Source: Selaginella moellendorffii (Eukaryota; Streptophyta; Lycopodiopsida; Selaginellales; Selaginellaceae). From it: a stretch of DNA of 64,000 bases. The notes under the pieces are model-generated. The model had not been told where the DNA came from. It saw only the letters and a program-made list of their open reading frames with translations, and made no database searches. How positions within the stretch are numbered: the stretch's first letter is position 1; each line of letters opens with the position of its first letter. A program made the translations under genes and the position numbers. Shown piece by piece: positions 45,565 to 56,524 of this stretch. The stretch covers positions 5,272,199-5,336,198 of the forward strand of contig NW_003314261.1 of NCBI RefSeq assembly GCF_000143415.4. Reading direction: 5' to 3'.

Positions 45565-46415
45565 CTTAGAGTCAGAAATGCAGCAACAATTGGGGGATTC
45601 CTGACAGCACCCCCTCCTCAAGAATGAGTGGAACGAGGATGTGAACGAGAATGAAGAGGAGGATGAGATGAGCGGCGAGGGATGGGAGATGGAGAAAAAG
45701 AATGAGGACTGGGACGAGAAGGATAGCGGCGGTGGAAGTCCTGAACAAGGTCAGGAGAATGAATCAAGTTGTCCGCAGGTTCCCAAGTGCGTTCTTCAGG
45801 CCCGTAACCCTTTCAATCGACCAGATAGTAGAGTTTAGACCGTGAAATTTTGGAATCAAGGATGTCCTGAACCTCGTACTCAGACCCATCCTCGAGCTGC
45901 AACGGTGGAGGTGGAGGAATGACCCGATTGGGAATAGGACTGAGAATATAAGGCTCAAGGAGAGAGGAATGAAAAACGGGGTGAATTTGATATGAGGAGG
46001 GAAGTGCAAGGCGATAAGTGACAGGATTAATGATGGCAGTGATAGGGAAAGGACCAAGGCGTTTGAAATCGAGTTTTGGATAGGGCCTGGTGGTGGAGAT
46101 ATTTCGCCTGAGGAGCCAGACTTTATCCTCGATATTGTAAGGGGGACAATCCTGACGATGGACATTGGCAAATGTTTTATGAAATTCCTGAGCACGATGG
46201 AGGTGGAAGGAGATGGAGTTGTGGATTTCCTGGAGGTTGGAGATAAATGCCTCAGAGCGGGGATTTGAACGAGAGGATTCAGATGGAGAAGGAAGTGAGA
46301 GATTGAATCGGGGATTTCGGCCAGAGTTCGCAAAGAAGGGGGAAACTCGAAGAGAGGAGTGAACAGAGTTGTTATAGGAGAACTCAGCAAGGGGAAGGAT
46401 ATCGAACCAGTTATC

Positions 46416-49400
46416 CTAATGATAGTTGATGAAGCACCTCAAGAATTGTTCCAACGTCTGAATCGTTCGCTCGGACTGCCCATCAGTTTGAGGATGATAT
46501 GCCGAAGAGAGGTTGGCCTTCACTCCAAGCAGCTGCAAAAACTGTTGCCAGAAATGAGAGATGAACTGAGGCCCCCGATCCGAAACCACATCTGTAGGAA
46601 TCCCATGAAGTCGGAAAATTTCCCTAAATACCAGTTTTGCCATGTCCTCTCCCAAAAACTCCTTGGTACATGGCAAGAAGTGCGCCATCTTTGTGAAACG
46701 ATCCACCACGACTAAAATGCTGTTGAAGCCTCCAGAACTCGGAAGATCACTTAAGAAATCCATGGAGATGGATTCCCAAGGACCTGAAGGGACCGGAAGG
46801 GAACGAAGCAAACTTGAAGGAAGGTGGCGAGGTACCTTATTCCGGGCACAAGTGTCATAGGAGGTAACAAAAGCTTTGATGTAGTCGTCCATGTGAGGCC
46901 ACCAAAAGTCCCGTGCAACTAGCTCATAGGTTTTCACAATGCCAAAGTGACCAGCAGTCGGGCTATCGTGGCACGCCATCAGGACCAACTTTCGAGCATC
47001 ACCTTCAGAAACATAAAGCTGCTCCCCACGGTACAATAAGCCATCTAAGAACTCGAACTCGTCAAATCGCCGGCAATCGGGAGTCACTGGGTGTCCAGCC
47101 TGAAGATGGGGGAAAATGTCGCTAGCGAGATCATCGGATTGAAGATTGTTTCTGATTGCATCCATCAAGGAGGAGTCCTGAGGGGCCAGGGAAATTGCCA
47201 TAACTTGAAGCCGATCAGGACTGAGGATAACTTGATCCTGTTGATCGAAGGCAGGATTACTAGGCCTGAGACTGAGATAGGAGCACCTTGAAAGAGCATC
47301 AGGAAGGCCTTGAAACTTTCCAGGTCTGTACTTGATAACAAAGTCAAACCGACTCAGGAATTGTGCCCACCTTGCTTGACGACGGCTTAAAACTCGAGAA
47401 GTGGCAAAGTACTTGAGATTTTTGTGATCTGTCCAGACTGTTGTTTGATGGCTCGCCCCCTCCAAGAAATGGCGCCACTCTCCAAAGGAATCCACGATGG
47501 CAAGGAGCTCCTTGTCGTGGATTTCGTAATTGATCTCCGCAGGCTGGAATTTCCGAGAATGGAAAGCAACCGGATGAAGTTCGTGATCCGCTCCGAGTTG
47601 AGACAGCACAGCACCAATGGCAAAGTCGGAGGCGTCAGCCTCGATTAAGAAAGGTTGTGAGGAATCAACATGGATCAAGACAGGAGCAGAACTGAAGGCC
47701 GCCTTGAGTGTGTCGAAGGCCTGCTGGGCAGCAACAAACCAAGAGAAAGGAACATCCTTGCGAGTGAGATGTGTGAGAGGAAGGACAATGTCAGAGTAGT
47801 GATCAATGAATTTGCGGTAGAAGTTGGCGAAGCCAAGGAAAACCTGAACGTCCGACATTGATTGTGGAGGCTCCCATTCGAGAATAGTCTTGACTTTGGC
47901 AGGATCCATCGTGATACCCTCAGGAGTGACAATGTACCCAAGGAACTCCACAGACTGCTGATCAAAGGAACATTTCTCAAGCTTCGCGTATAGGCCGTGT
48001 TCTCGCAGCTTCACTAGCACCTTGCGAACATGTTCGTCATGCTCCTCCTGAGTTTTTGAGTAGATAAGGATGTCATCGAGATAGACGATCACCATCTGAT
48101 CAAGAAACTCCCGAAAGATGTCGTTCGCCATGTGTTGGAAAACTGCTGGAGCATTTGTCAAGCCAAATGGCATGATAGTGTACTCGAAGTGGCCATAGCG
48201 GGTTCGGAACGCAGTCTTCCATTCATCACCAGGCCGGATCCGGATCAGGTTGTATGCTCCATGGAGGTCGATCTTGGTGAAGAAGCGGGCACCGCCGAGG
48301 TGTTCCAACAGGTCCGAGATCAGGGGCAGCGGATAACAGTTCTGAACAGTCACCTTGTTCAAACCTCGGTAGTCGATGACTAGCCGCAAGCTCCCATCCT
48401 TCTTCTTGACAAAGAAGACAGGCGCTCCAGCCGGGGACTGCGAATGCTGAATGTAGCCCGAGGCAAGGTTCTCATCCATGTACTCTTTGAGGGCCTTAAG
48501 CTCGGATGGGGATAACCCATAGATAGGCCCCCACGGAGGTGACGCTCCTTCCTGTAAATCAATGGGACAATCATAAGGCCGATGAACAGGCAGTACACTA
48601 GCTTTTTTCTTGTTAAACACATCCCCAAAATCATGATACTTCTCAGGAAGACTGACAAGAGAAACATGCAAACCAAAAAGAAAAAGAGGTTCTTCATGAA
48701 GAAGTTCTTTCATAGTGATTGTGGAGATAGGAGGAGGCGTACGACTAAATGGAATGATGAGATGAGAATACGATCCAGTGTAAGATGGAAGAGAGGAAAA
48801 AGAAGAGGGTGAAAACTTTATAGAGTCAGGAACAGAACCCCAATTTGAGTTTAGGGAACTTTTCCTGATTCGGACTCGATGAACAGCAGGGGAAGCCGTG
48901 GGAGAGATGAGCTGTAATTCCTTCCAACAGATCTGAGGCTGATGTAGTTGGAACCAAGGAAGACCGAGCACCACAGAGGAGGACTTGCTGTTGATGATGC
49001 TGAAGGCGATATCGGTGACGGTGGACCCGATGTGTACTCGAATGAGCAACGTTTCCCTAAGTCCAGAAGATGGAGACACAAAATGTCCGCCGATGCCTTC
49101 AACCCTCAAATCCCGTATGGTAGGAGAAAGAGGAACGTGATGTCGGGCAGCAAAGTCCGTGTCCATGAAGCAGGAAGTTGCACCCGAGTCCAGTAATGCC
49201 AGAGCCTTGAGTCCTGATTGTCCGGTGAAAGAAAGGAGACATGGGACGCGAAAGTTGCGGGAATTGGTGGTGGCTTTGATGAAAGGTGGTGAGGAGCTTG
49301 ATAAAGAAGAAAAGTGATTTTTATTCGGGGAGTCCAAACAGACAGCTCCTACTCTGTTTGGACAGGGTCGTTTCCCGACTGCAATAGAGGTGGACTTTGA

Positions 49401-49442
49401 GGCAGAGTGAACTCGAGCAGTCGAGGAGGCTTCTTCGGACAT
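46416..49442 (-). CDS. Gy-D pol polyprotein (protease, RT, RNase H, integrase)
   Basis: An open frame of 1008 codons. Aspartic protease has DSGAT at residues 85-89; RT has [11 protein letters not shown] (341-351) and YLDD at 454-457; RNase H has EADAS (601-605) and TDHKN (671-675); the integrase zinc-binding region has H825 and H832. Its Cys pair is SYDTC (861-865), so the first Cys is replaced by Tyr862 or a neighbour. The D,D,E core is D895, D955, E991. A TAG stop then ends the frame at 46416, but the same frame continues through the integrase C-terminus and a chromodomain ([17 protein letters not shown]), where a second stop TGA (45815-45813) replaces the conserved Trp. Two nonsense codons and the altered Cys suggest a recently inactivated element. 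Confidence 0.88.
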   Translation of the reverse strand: MSEEASSTARVHSASKSTSIAVGKRPCPNRVGAVCLDSPNKNHFSSLSSSSPPFIKATTNSRNFRVPCLLSFTGQSGLKALALLDSGATSCFMDTDFAARHHVPLSPTIRDLRVEGIGGHFVSPSSGLRETLLIRVHIGSTVTDIAFSIINSKSSSVVLGLPWFQLHQPQICWKELQLISPTASPAVHRVRIRKSSLNSNWGSVPDSIKFSPSSFSSLPSYTGSYSHLIIPFSRTPPPISTITMKELLHEEPLFLFGLHVSLVSLPEKYHDFGDVFNKKKASVLPVHRPYDCPIDLQEGASPPWGPIYGLSPSELKALKEYMDENLASGYIQHSQSPAGAPVFFVKKKDGSLRLVIDYRGLNKVTVQNCYPLPLISDLLEHLGGARFFTKIDLHGAYNLIRIRPGDEWKTAFRTRYGHFEYTIMPFGLTNAPAVFQHMANDIFREFLDQMVIVYLDDILIYSKTQEEHDEHVRKVLVKLREHGLYAKLEKCSFDQQSVEFLGYIVTPEGITMDPAKVKTILEWEPPQSMSDVQVFLGFANFYRKFIDHYSDIVLPLTHLTRKDVPFSWFVAAQQAFDTLKAAFSSAPVLIHVDSSQPFLIEADASDFAIGAVLSQLGADHELHPVAFHSRKFQPAEINYEIHDKELLAIVDSFGEWRHFLEGASHQTTVWTDHKNLKYFATSRVLSRRQARWAQFLSRFDFVIKYRPGKFQGLPDALSRCSYLSLRPSNPAFDQQDQVILSPDRLQVMAISLAPQDSSLMDAIRNNLQSDDLASDIFPHLQAGHPVTPDCRRFDEFEFLDGLLYRGEQLYVSEGDARKLVLMACHDSPTAGHFGIVKTYELVARDFWWPHMDDYIKAFVTSYDTCARNKVPRHLPSSLLRSLPVPSGPWESISMDFLSDLPSSGGFNSILVVVDRFTKMAHFLPCTKEFLGEDMAKLVFREIFRLHGIPTDVVSDRGPQFISHFWQQFLQLLGVKANLSSAYHPQTDGQSERTIQTLEQFLRCFINYH

Positions 49443-50320
49443 ATAGCTGCTTTGTGATTAGGATCAGCACAATAGAGGCAAAGATTATGAGATATTCGAC
49501 GTTGCTTCTCAACAGGACTCAACTTCCCTCTAATGAGTCGGAGAGTACCAGAAATATCCATTGGAACCGGAGCAGTAGGTTCAGGAGTATGCCCCGAAGA
49601 CTCAAGCTGGGATTCCTGAGTCTGGGACGGAAAAACAGCGGTGTGGCGACTTTCCTGACGACGTTCAAAGAGATGATTGTCACATCGAACAGCTTTGTTG
49701 ATGGCATCCGACAGATCCTTGGGATCCTCCATGGTGAGCAACAAATCCTTGACACCGTTTTTGAGGCTGAAACAAAATTGGTCAATCAGGGCCCGCTCAT
49801 CCCACTGAGTGTCCAAAGCAAGGAGTTGGAACTCTGCAGCGTAGATCGAGGCAGGACGAGACCCCTGAGAGAGACGTCTCATCTTTGTGGTAGCAGCCCG
49901 AACCCGATCTGTCTCCCCAAAACATGCTTCGAGCTTCTCTTTGAACAATTGAAGATCCATCAGCTCTAGAACCACGACCCCTTTCATGCTCTTCTCCAAA
50001 AGAGGAGAAAACCATGACAAAGCTGCACCTTTGAGCAACGTCCCAATCGCGCCGATTTGAGACTCGGGAGTAGGGTACCGCCGATGTTGAAGTGCGAAGA
50101 TCAACTCCATCTGGTTCAGGAATCCGCGAAGCTCCGAACGCTTGCCTGAAAATTTCGCCGAGAAGCTCACCTTCGGTTCAGGAACTTTGCTGGATCCTTG
50201 AGCCGAAAGTGAAGCAAGCTCCTGCTGCATGCGAAGAAGGGTCACCTTCAGCTCAGTATTCTCAGACTGGATTTTTGCAAGGACTTCAGCAAAGAAATCA
50301 GGATGGCTTGGAGACTCCAT
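49349..50320 (-). CDS. Gy-D gag protein
   Basis: Reading from the ATG at 50320 (MESPSHPDFFAEVLAK) gives about 323 aa. It holds a coiled coil-like start (IQSENTELKVTLLRMQQEL), the capsid region (FSGKRSELRGFLNQMELIF, WFSPLLEKS) and a zinc knuckle CLYCADPNHKAAIC near the C-terminus, a variant of CX2CX4HX4C. The frame is open about 17 codons further upstream. The pol frame overlaps its last 90 bases in another frame, so pol expression would need a frameshift or a fused product. Confidence 0.82.
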   Translation of the reverse strand: MESPSHPDFFAEVLAKIQSENTELKVTLLRMQQELASLSAQGSSKVPEPKVSFSAKFSGKRSELRGFLNQMELIFALQHRRYPTPESQIGAIGTLLKGAALSWFSPLLEKSMKGVVVLELMDLQLFKEKLEACFGETDRVRAATTKMRRLSQGSRPASIYAAEFQLLALDTQWDERALIDQFCFSLKNGVKDLLLTMEDPKDLSDAINKAVRCDNHLFERRQESRHTAVFPSQTQESQLESSGHTPEPTAPVPMDISGTLRLIRGKLSPVEKQRRISHNLCLYCADPNHKAAICPKKPPRLLEFTLPQSPPLLQSGNDPVQTE

Positions 50321-50654
50321 TGGCAAGAAGAAAGGAAAAAGGGGGAAAAAAAGGCAAAGGTAATCAAACAATCAAAACGAGCTAAATCAAAAAACGAAAA
50401 AACACAATCTGAATCAAACTGTCAAGACCCCTGACAAGATCAAGATTGGAAAATGCAAAAAGACAAAGAGAAAAGCTAGTGGAAACAAAGAAGAGGCCTT
50501 AAACTGGCGTTGATTCAGATTGTGGAGAAATGGAACAAGGCTAACCTATATATACTATAGGTTGATGAAGCTCCACCACTCTTGGATCGAGGACGGCCTA
50601 AATATAGCTGAGGTCGAGGAGGTGCCACATCATCATCAGGAATGTGGCTCGAGA

Positions 50655-50750
50655 CTCAGGAATCGGGAAGTGTCTCGAGAGTCAGGAATAGGAAAGTGTC
50701 TCGAGAGTCAGGAATAGGGAAGTGTCTCGAGAGTCAGGAATGTGGTCTGC
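50655..50750. repeat. Tandem repeats of about 27 bases in the Gy-D 5' LTR
   Basis: Three to four units of GTGTCTCGAGAGTCAGGAAT plus a variable GGGAA/AGGAA tail. Confidence 0.75.
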
Positions 50751-50809
50751 AGGTTAGGAATCCGGCGAGAGTCAGGAATGTGGCAAGAATTGGGGGATTC
50801 CTGACAGCA

Positions 50810-52159
50810 ACAGGTCAAGTAATAGAAGATAAACTCAAACCTATATCAACCAACACAGAGAAAATAATAAAAGACCTCTTGTTATAAAAATGAGCTTGGA
50901 AAGTAAATACTAAATGAACTGGTGCTGAGTGAACCCCTTGATAATACTTCTGAAAAAAAAATGGAAGGGTCAGTGACTTATTTGCGCAAGGTCCCTTCGT
51001 TACTTGCATGACTCCTCATTTCCTAGATGCATCTCAATGTCTAGCATTTCCATTACAACAACACCAACAGGACGTTGACGCCAAGATCTCCACCCAAGAA
51101 ATGGATCACCAATATGAAAAACGCCAATAACGCCGATAAGTGTGACCAACTTCATCACATGCCTAACAGCGAATATCATGACCATGACCACGTCCACACC
51201 TTTGTCCTTGGACTCAAGCAGTAGTAGCATCAACCTCCATTGGAACAGGACCATCACCCACATGAAGTGGAGCTGAAGGACGTGTAGCAAGAAGTGGAAG
51301 AGGCGATATCTCATAACATTGTGCCAAGGAAAGAGCATCGTTAAATGTGGTTGGAGTAAGTGCATACACAAGTCCAGCAAGATCTTGATAAGTGTTGGCC
51401 ACAACATCCTAGCTTAATCCGCTCCAACATATTTGTCTCCACACGAAGTAGCAGGCTTCAGAAACGAGCACTAAATTGCATCACTGACTCCGATGGCCCT
51501 TGATGAAAACAATGCAATTGTTGAAAGGCATCATCACAATCATCGGCATGTCTAAATACGTGTTTAAAGACGTCCGGGAAAACACTCCATCCCCACGAGT
51601 GGCTACACTCAAACAATTGTACCATTGCAGTGCTGTCCCTTGGAGACACGTGGGAAACTCATGCAAAAAGTGAGCATCATCCTAAGAATGATTGTGGCAA
51701 TCACTGTGAAGTGATCAAACTAATAGTATACATCATCCCCAAGATTCCCATGAAAGAACTTTGGTCGAAGGCGAAGATTGGCACCAAGAGCAAGAGGAGT
51801 TGTGCCACATGCCATGAATGCCGCCATCAACTGAGTTTGATTATTTAATTGCAATCATATAACATCAAGCAATTGCATCAATTGCTGCTCCATAGTCAAA
51901 GGAGGAAGAGACTATTGCTCTGCCATGAAAATGAATGAAAAGGAAAGAGCAAAAGAAGAGAAATGAAAAAAAAACTAAAAGGAAAGGGAAATCTAAATAA
52001 TGGAAAAGCTAGATCTAAACCAAAATCTTAAAAGGAAACAATAAAAGAAAAGAAAATGGAAAAAATTAGATCTAGACAATGCAAAAGTTAGATTTAAACC
52101 AAAATCCCAAATCCAAGCACTCCTCAGGGACATTGAAATGTGCCTTTCACTTCCACCAA
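50810..52159 (-). mobile_element. Gy-A gag region
   Basis: Minus-strand frames at 51666-51000 show gag features (MHEFPTCLQGTALQWYNCLS, a DDAFQQLHCFHQG stretch, and a Met-Glu-Val-rich part before a Cys-rich end), with frameshifts between them. The part next to the LTR (52.0-52.16 kb) is A-rich leader. The TTGGTGGAAGTG immediately inside the LTR could be the primer-binding site. Confidence 0.65.
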
Positions 52160-52333
52160 TGTGAGTGCATGAAATATGGAAAGAGAATACAAAAAATGTG
52201 CATATTAATTAACCAGAAAACCTTAGTTTATATATAGAAGTGAGTGGTCTGGATTGAAACCAATTTAACAACTACCAAAATCCCACTATGTTAATATTAG
52301 TATATGGCATCGTAACTATACACTTGGACCTCA
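52160..52333 (-). repeat. Gy-A 5' LTR
   Basis: Closely matches 21433-21609 in the same orientation; on the minus strand it begins TGAGGTCC and ends CTCACA. Short LTRs of about 175 bases are rather unusual for gypsy elements. Confidence 0.6.
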
Positions 52334-53025
52334 TAATGGGAAATTATATTTTTGGTAAACATTAGAAACTATCATTTAGTGATTATTGAGGGAAATGTGT
52401 CATATAAATATGTCAAAGGGTTAAAGTGTGCCCATCTTATATAATTATAGTTTTAAACTAAGTATGATTAATTAGTGATATACCAGCAGTAATCAAAACA
52501 TTAAACTAAGTGTGCTTAATTAGTGGGGAATTAGTAATAATTTTAGGGTTGTGACCAATTGAGATCCTTAAACTCTTGAAACTTGTCTTGGGCATAAACT
52601 GGTGTCAATGTTCAATCTAGTTCTACTATGACAGCTGACTCATACTCTGAATCATTACTTCACTGATAAGGCTTTTATCCCCAAAGTGTGCACTCTTGGG
52701 GTGGTTTTCAGATGGAGGCCATTGTATCAATAGTAGGAGACAAAATACAACTTGTGTTAGTGTTTGTAGAGTTTCTTTCCACATCAAGGTAAATAATGTC
52801 CTATTGATTTAATGTTTTATTTTTCTCTGGTTTGTTTGTACGTTTGGATGGGATAAGAGTTTTAAGCGGAGCCACCAGTGGAGGACCGCTTGCAAGTGGA
52901 AAGCAATGGGAAATCCACCACCTCGGATATAGACTTCAAGCTTGCGGACCGAAAGCTGATCGACGCAAAATTGAGACAACGGCAGTGACGCAGTTTAGCA
53001 ATTTTAATTAGGTCGAAGCGGAGCT
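52334..53025. other. AT-rich spacer, then left end of the segmental duplication
   Basis: Nothing recognised up to about 52790. From there to 53025 the sequence is an inverted copy of about 15190-14894, including synaptotagmin-derived bits. Confidence 0.55.
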
Positions 53026-54401
53026 ATGGCGGTGGTGTGGATGAAGTGGGGGGACGAGGCGCTGTGCTTCCCACTCCAGGACGGCGCCAAGATGATGGTA
53101 AGCTCCATCGCTCGCCACTGGGGCCTGGACCCGGACTCCCTCCGCATCGCCGACTGCGCTCTAGTCCCAGACGCCGACGGCAACTCGGTGCTCTCTCTTG
53201 ACGACATGGTAGCCTTGCTCCAAGACCAGCCCGACTTGGGCGATGGTAGCAGCCACGACCAAGCACTCCTCGTCACTGGCCGCCGCTGCTCTGCCACCAG
53301 GGATGCGTGCTCGGCTTGCGATCACCCGGCCGTCCAGGATCTCATCCGACAGCGAGACGAGGAGGATCTGGTCGCAAGGAAGAAGCAAAGGAGAGAGGCC
53401 GCAGAGTCGAGGCAGCGCAAGGCATTCCACAACAGTGTCAAAAACCTGTGGCCGTACGTCAAGGAGCTCAAGGGCGGTGGCCCGTTTAGGCGCTTGAGGC
53501 CAGAGCAAGCTCGCGAACTGCTACAGTCCAGGGTCTCCAAGATGGTGGCTCGCTTGCACTTTGTGGAGGGCGATGACGAGCCGAGCAACGACAACTATAG
53601 GGGCATGGCCGCCTTGGTGAAACCCGATGGATCTTGCTTCACCGCCGCCTCTTGCTGCGACCGTAGCTCCACCTCTGGCAGGCATGTCCTGGTGTTCTCG
53701 GATCCAGCACTGGAGTACGAGTGCGTGGTGTCTTTCAAGGATCCGATCGCCGTTCTGACGCCGATCGAACCTGGCGTCATCTTCAACTATTGCATCAACT
53801 GGAATGACTGGTTCTGCAACTCGGGTAGTCCCTATAGCTGGAAGCGCGACCCAGAGTCCGGGGACATCAAGTGCGTGTCGGGCATCTTCCTGGACGGTCA
53901 AAGCCTTAGCAGTGGCGAGTGCAAGCCTTACCGCAAGGTGATGCTTCCGTTCGAGATGGTGGAGGTTGGTGCTCCAGTACTTGATAGCCGTGGAAATCTT
54001 GGCGGAATTGTGGTGGAATTCGAGGAGATCCCGGCTCGCAATACTCGGTCCAAGAAGAATTATGGGCAGAGGAAGTTCGATATGATTAGCATCCGTGACT
54101 TCTACAGCAAGATGATCAGCAGGAATCCTGACTTCGCGAAAGGTTTGGTTTCCGGCCTCCCTTCTTCTTGGCAGTTTTAACTTAACTGTAACTGTCTGAT
54201 GTCCTCAGCGCTCGGTGCTGCCCTTGAGCACCGGAAAGCAGCCGTTTATGAGGCATGTGGCGGTACTGGTCTGACGACTCTTTGGAAGGATTGGATGACA
54301 ACTCATCCCGTCGGAGGTAAGATACATTCTGGAATACGTGACTTTGACTCCGAAGGTTGTGGTTTTTATCTGACACAGAATTTGACATTGATGAGCCTTG
54401 A
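53026..54401 (+). CDS. FamA-C: unrecognised protein with trypsin-like segment lacking catalytic His
   Basis: Exons 53026-54142, 54209-54316 and 54379-54401 join in phase to 415 aa. It is a close, intact duplicate of FamA-B with the same intron positions and the same short last exon (EFDIDEP-stop). DGSCFTAASCC has Ser209 at the trypsin His position; DPIAVLTP and EVGAPVLDSRGNLGG (GAPV at 315-318) follow. The Cys cluster near residues 88-98 (CSATRDACSAC) and the charged helix (RQRDEEDLVARKKQRRE) are kept. It lies on the opposite strand from FamA-B inside an inverted 2.3-kb duplication. An intact frame after duplication suggests the protein is under selection, but this has not been measured. Confidence 0.78.
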
Positions 54402-55470
54402 AGTAAGAGGTGTAGCCCTGTCAAGGCTTTTGGAGATCTATCAATGAGGAAGACCTCCATTCAGGCTACGTAAAATCTTTAGCTATTATAAGATAGGAGT
54501 GTTTTGGAGCCGAATCCAAAGCTCTTGGAGACCTGGCATTCATTTGCAATGTTTTTGTTTCAGCCGAAAAGGAATATTCGGCATCTTCTTGCAGAGATAA
54601 TTTCTTGGATGGAGCTGGATTGCTGCTATGGCTGCCTGGATCGCTTGCTTGCTTGGCTCACGCTGCTCTCTCGTTTTTGTGTGTGTTGGTCTTTCGTTTT
54701 TGCAAAGATTTCAAATGAGCTCCTGACCGGAGGAGAAGGAAGAGGAATAGCCACTTGATCTTGTTCTTTTTCTCTTCCCAAGAGGACTACGAGCTACGCC
54801 ACCAATATTTACAGGCTTGTCCCAAGGTAAAGTTTCTATGGCTCTTGCAACTCCGACGCATCTGGCACGTAAGGGATGATCTCGAGCATCAATCAAGCGC
54901 CCACAACTCCACTCCTTTTGTATCTTTGAACACGCTCTTTCTCACTCCCATATGTGGGACGACCGCGCACTTCTCACCGCATTGAAGGCAAGGATTGGAC
55001 CACGCTGTGGTGTGAAGGACGCGAGCATGGATCGCCCAGCCGATGCCGAGAGCTGCACGGCACGCGGGGAAGGAGGCAGCACTTGTTCCAGGGGAAGCTC
55101 GCACTGCCGCCGCAGCGCCGCTTAACAGGGCCGCCCTCTTGCACACCTACATCATGTCATCAGCCTCGCGAAATTTCAGAAGTTCTTCTTGACATACTGC
55201 ATTGCATTTTTAATTCGCCAATTGATGTGGTACGTCTTTTTTACATTTGAAGTTTTTAAACCAGCTTGTGCTTTTACTTCTCAGGCTTTTACAGACCGAA
55301 GAACTTGGTTTCTGTTTGCTTCTACTCGGTTATCTCTCCTGGCAGTACTCTTGCATTCGCAGCGAGGCACCATGAGAGATTGAAGACTCTAAGCTTCCGG
55401 AAAGCTGGCCTGGAAACGCTTCAGTGTTTCCACTAGTGGAGCTTAAGGTAGGAATTTCTAAACTTCTATA
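54402..55470. other. Right part of the segmental duplication and unassigned sequence
   Basis: Up to about 55140 it is an inverted copy of 13.5-12.89 kb. From 55140 to 55470 nothing is recognised with confidence; a frame reading PGSTLAFAARHHERLKTL has no clear match. Confidence 0.5.
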
Positions 55471-55990
55471 ATGGCTTTGGAACTTTAAATAACAACAAAG
55501 GCATAAACTCGATCCGTCCAGTGGTATTCTTGCCGGGGCGAGTGAATGGGCAGTACATTATCGAGGGTTTGTCATCGGGATTTATGTTTGTTCTTGGTGG
55601 AATGAGGCAAAACAATTCTCTCTGTCCCATGCTCCAGTTCTCACCATTTTCAGACATAAGAAAAGAAAGAAAACTTTTACACATTTACTGCTTTTCTTCT
55701 TTGCCACGCACGAGGTCTCCTAGTCATTTATCCAAGGGTGCACTTACCACTTACAAGAATAATTAGTTCTAAGACACTTAGCAAACTGTCCTATCAGCGT
55801 TGGATTCTGTGGAATGATGTTGAGCTTGGATCGGAGATCATCTTCGTTATGCCTGGACGAATTATGCTAAAACAAGCCCGTGTTGGGGTACTGGACGAGG
55901 CCACTGCATCCGTGAACAGTGCTACTGATGGAGTGATTTCCACCATCGCTCGCCTAACTGTGGTGGACAGCGACTAAGTCCTAAACGATG
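55471..55990. pseudogene. ABCC-type ABC transporter remnant (second nucleotide-binding domain)
   Basis: On the plus strand, 55.84-55.98 kb encodes a Walker B and following region: GRIMLKQARVGVLDEATASV, then VISTIARLTVVDSD-stop-VLNDG, where ABCC proteins continue with an Asp-Ser-Asp and a Leu-Ser-Asp-Gly segment. On the minus strand, 55.68-55.47 kb encodes the signature part just upstream of this ([16 protein letters not shown]). The two parts lie in opposite orientation, so the gene was broken and partly inverted. Confidence 0.65.
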
Positions 55991-56113
55991 GTATTGTTTT
56001 TGTTTTGGTGATAAAAATCTTTTTAATAAAAAAGAGCTCACATTTCTTCTATTTCTGGATCATCAACTTAAGTCTTTGTAATTTCAGAGCCTTTTAAGTT
56101 CGGTTGGCTCGTG

Positions 56114-56473
56114 TCAGACGCTACAGCGGCAAATCGGGCAAGTGTGTTTCTTGGAGAGCCACATCGAGATACAGTCGCGATGGTAGAAGTGCTTGCACTT
56201 GGGCAACACATTCACCTCTTGCCCATCGCCAAAATGCCCAAGGCAAATGGCGCACTCCTCTCTCCCTCGCTCCCTCACGCTGTAGAGCTCCAGGGGAAGT
56301 ATCACCGAATCCATGCCATTCTCAAGTTTCTTCTCGGCCTCACCATCCCTGGTGGAAGCTCCAGTGTCATACCCCGCCTCACCAAAGCTGCAATCTCCAT
56401 CTTTAATGCACAACCAGCAGCTCCAACCCGCAAACCACGCGCCACCCAACAAGCAACAGATTTCAGACATCAC
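56114..56473 (-). CDS. ATL-type RING-H2 E3 ubiquitin ligase, short
   Basis: An intact frame of 119 aa. Residues about 5-23 are hydrophobic and may be a membrane segment. GMDSVILPLELY (53-64) resembles the GLD motif of ATL proteins. The RING-H2 finger has C74, C77, C93, H95, H98, C101, C112 and C115 with the typical DCISMWL segment. ATL proteins are membrane-anchored ubiquitin ligases, often stress-responsive. It is short for the family (usually 150-400 aa), and ends just after the finger. No intron. A target cannot be predicted. Confidence 0.85.
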   Translation of the reverse strand: MMSEICCLLGGAWFAGWSCWLCIKDGDCSFGEAGYDTGASTRDGEAEKKLENGMDSVILPLELYSVRERGREECAICLGHFGDGQEVNVLPKCKHFYHRDCISMWLSKKHTCPICRCSV

Positions 56474-56524
56474 CCACTATAGTCGGTGTGATAGGGTTTG
56501 TCCTTTCACCTCTTTGGGGTTCTT

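Larger units (their letters stand above)
45565..50809 (-). mobile_element. Gy-D: nearly complete chromovirus (Ty3/gypsy)
   Basis: Minus-strand element. The 5' LTR begins TGCTGTCAGG at 50809 and runs to about 50420. The gag and pol follow (separate entries). A polypurine tract (GAGGAGGGGG, 45619-45610) precedes the 3' LTR start TGCTGTCAGG at 45609. Only about 45 bases of the 3' LTR remain before the sequence changes. The 5' LTR contains imperfect tandem repeats of about 27 bases (50.65-50.75 kb). The integrase C-terminal part is followed by a chromodomain-like region at 45.70-45.87 kb. Confidence 0.82.

Noticed and set aside
21433-52333. A single intact 31-kb retrotransposon bounded by the two Gy-A LTRs
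   Set aside because: The outer five bases do not match, and internal Gy-A parts are duplicated and incomplete, so the two LTRs may come from different copies.
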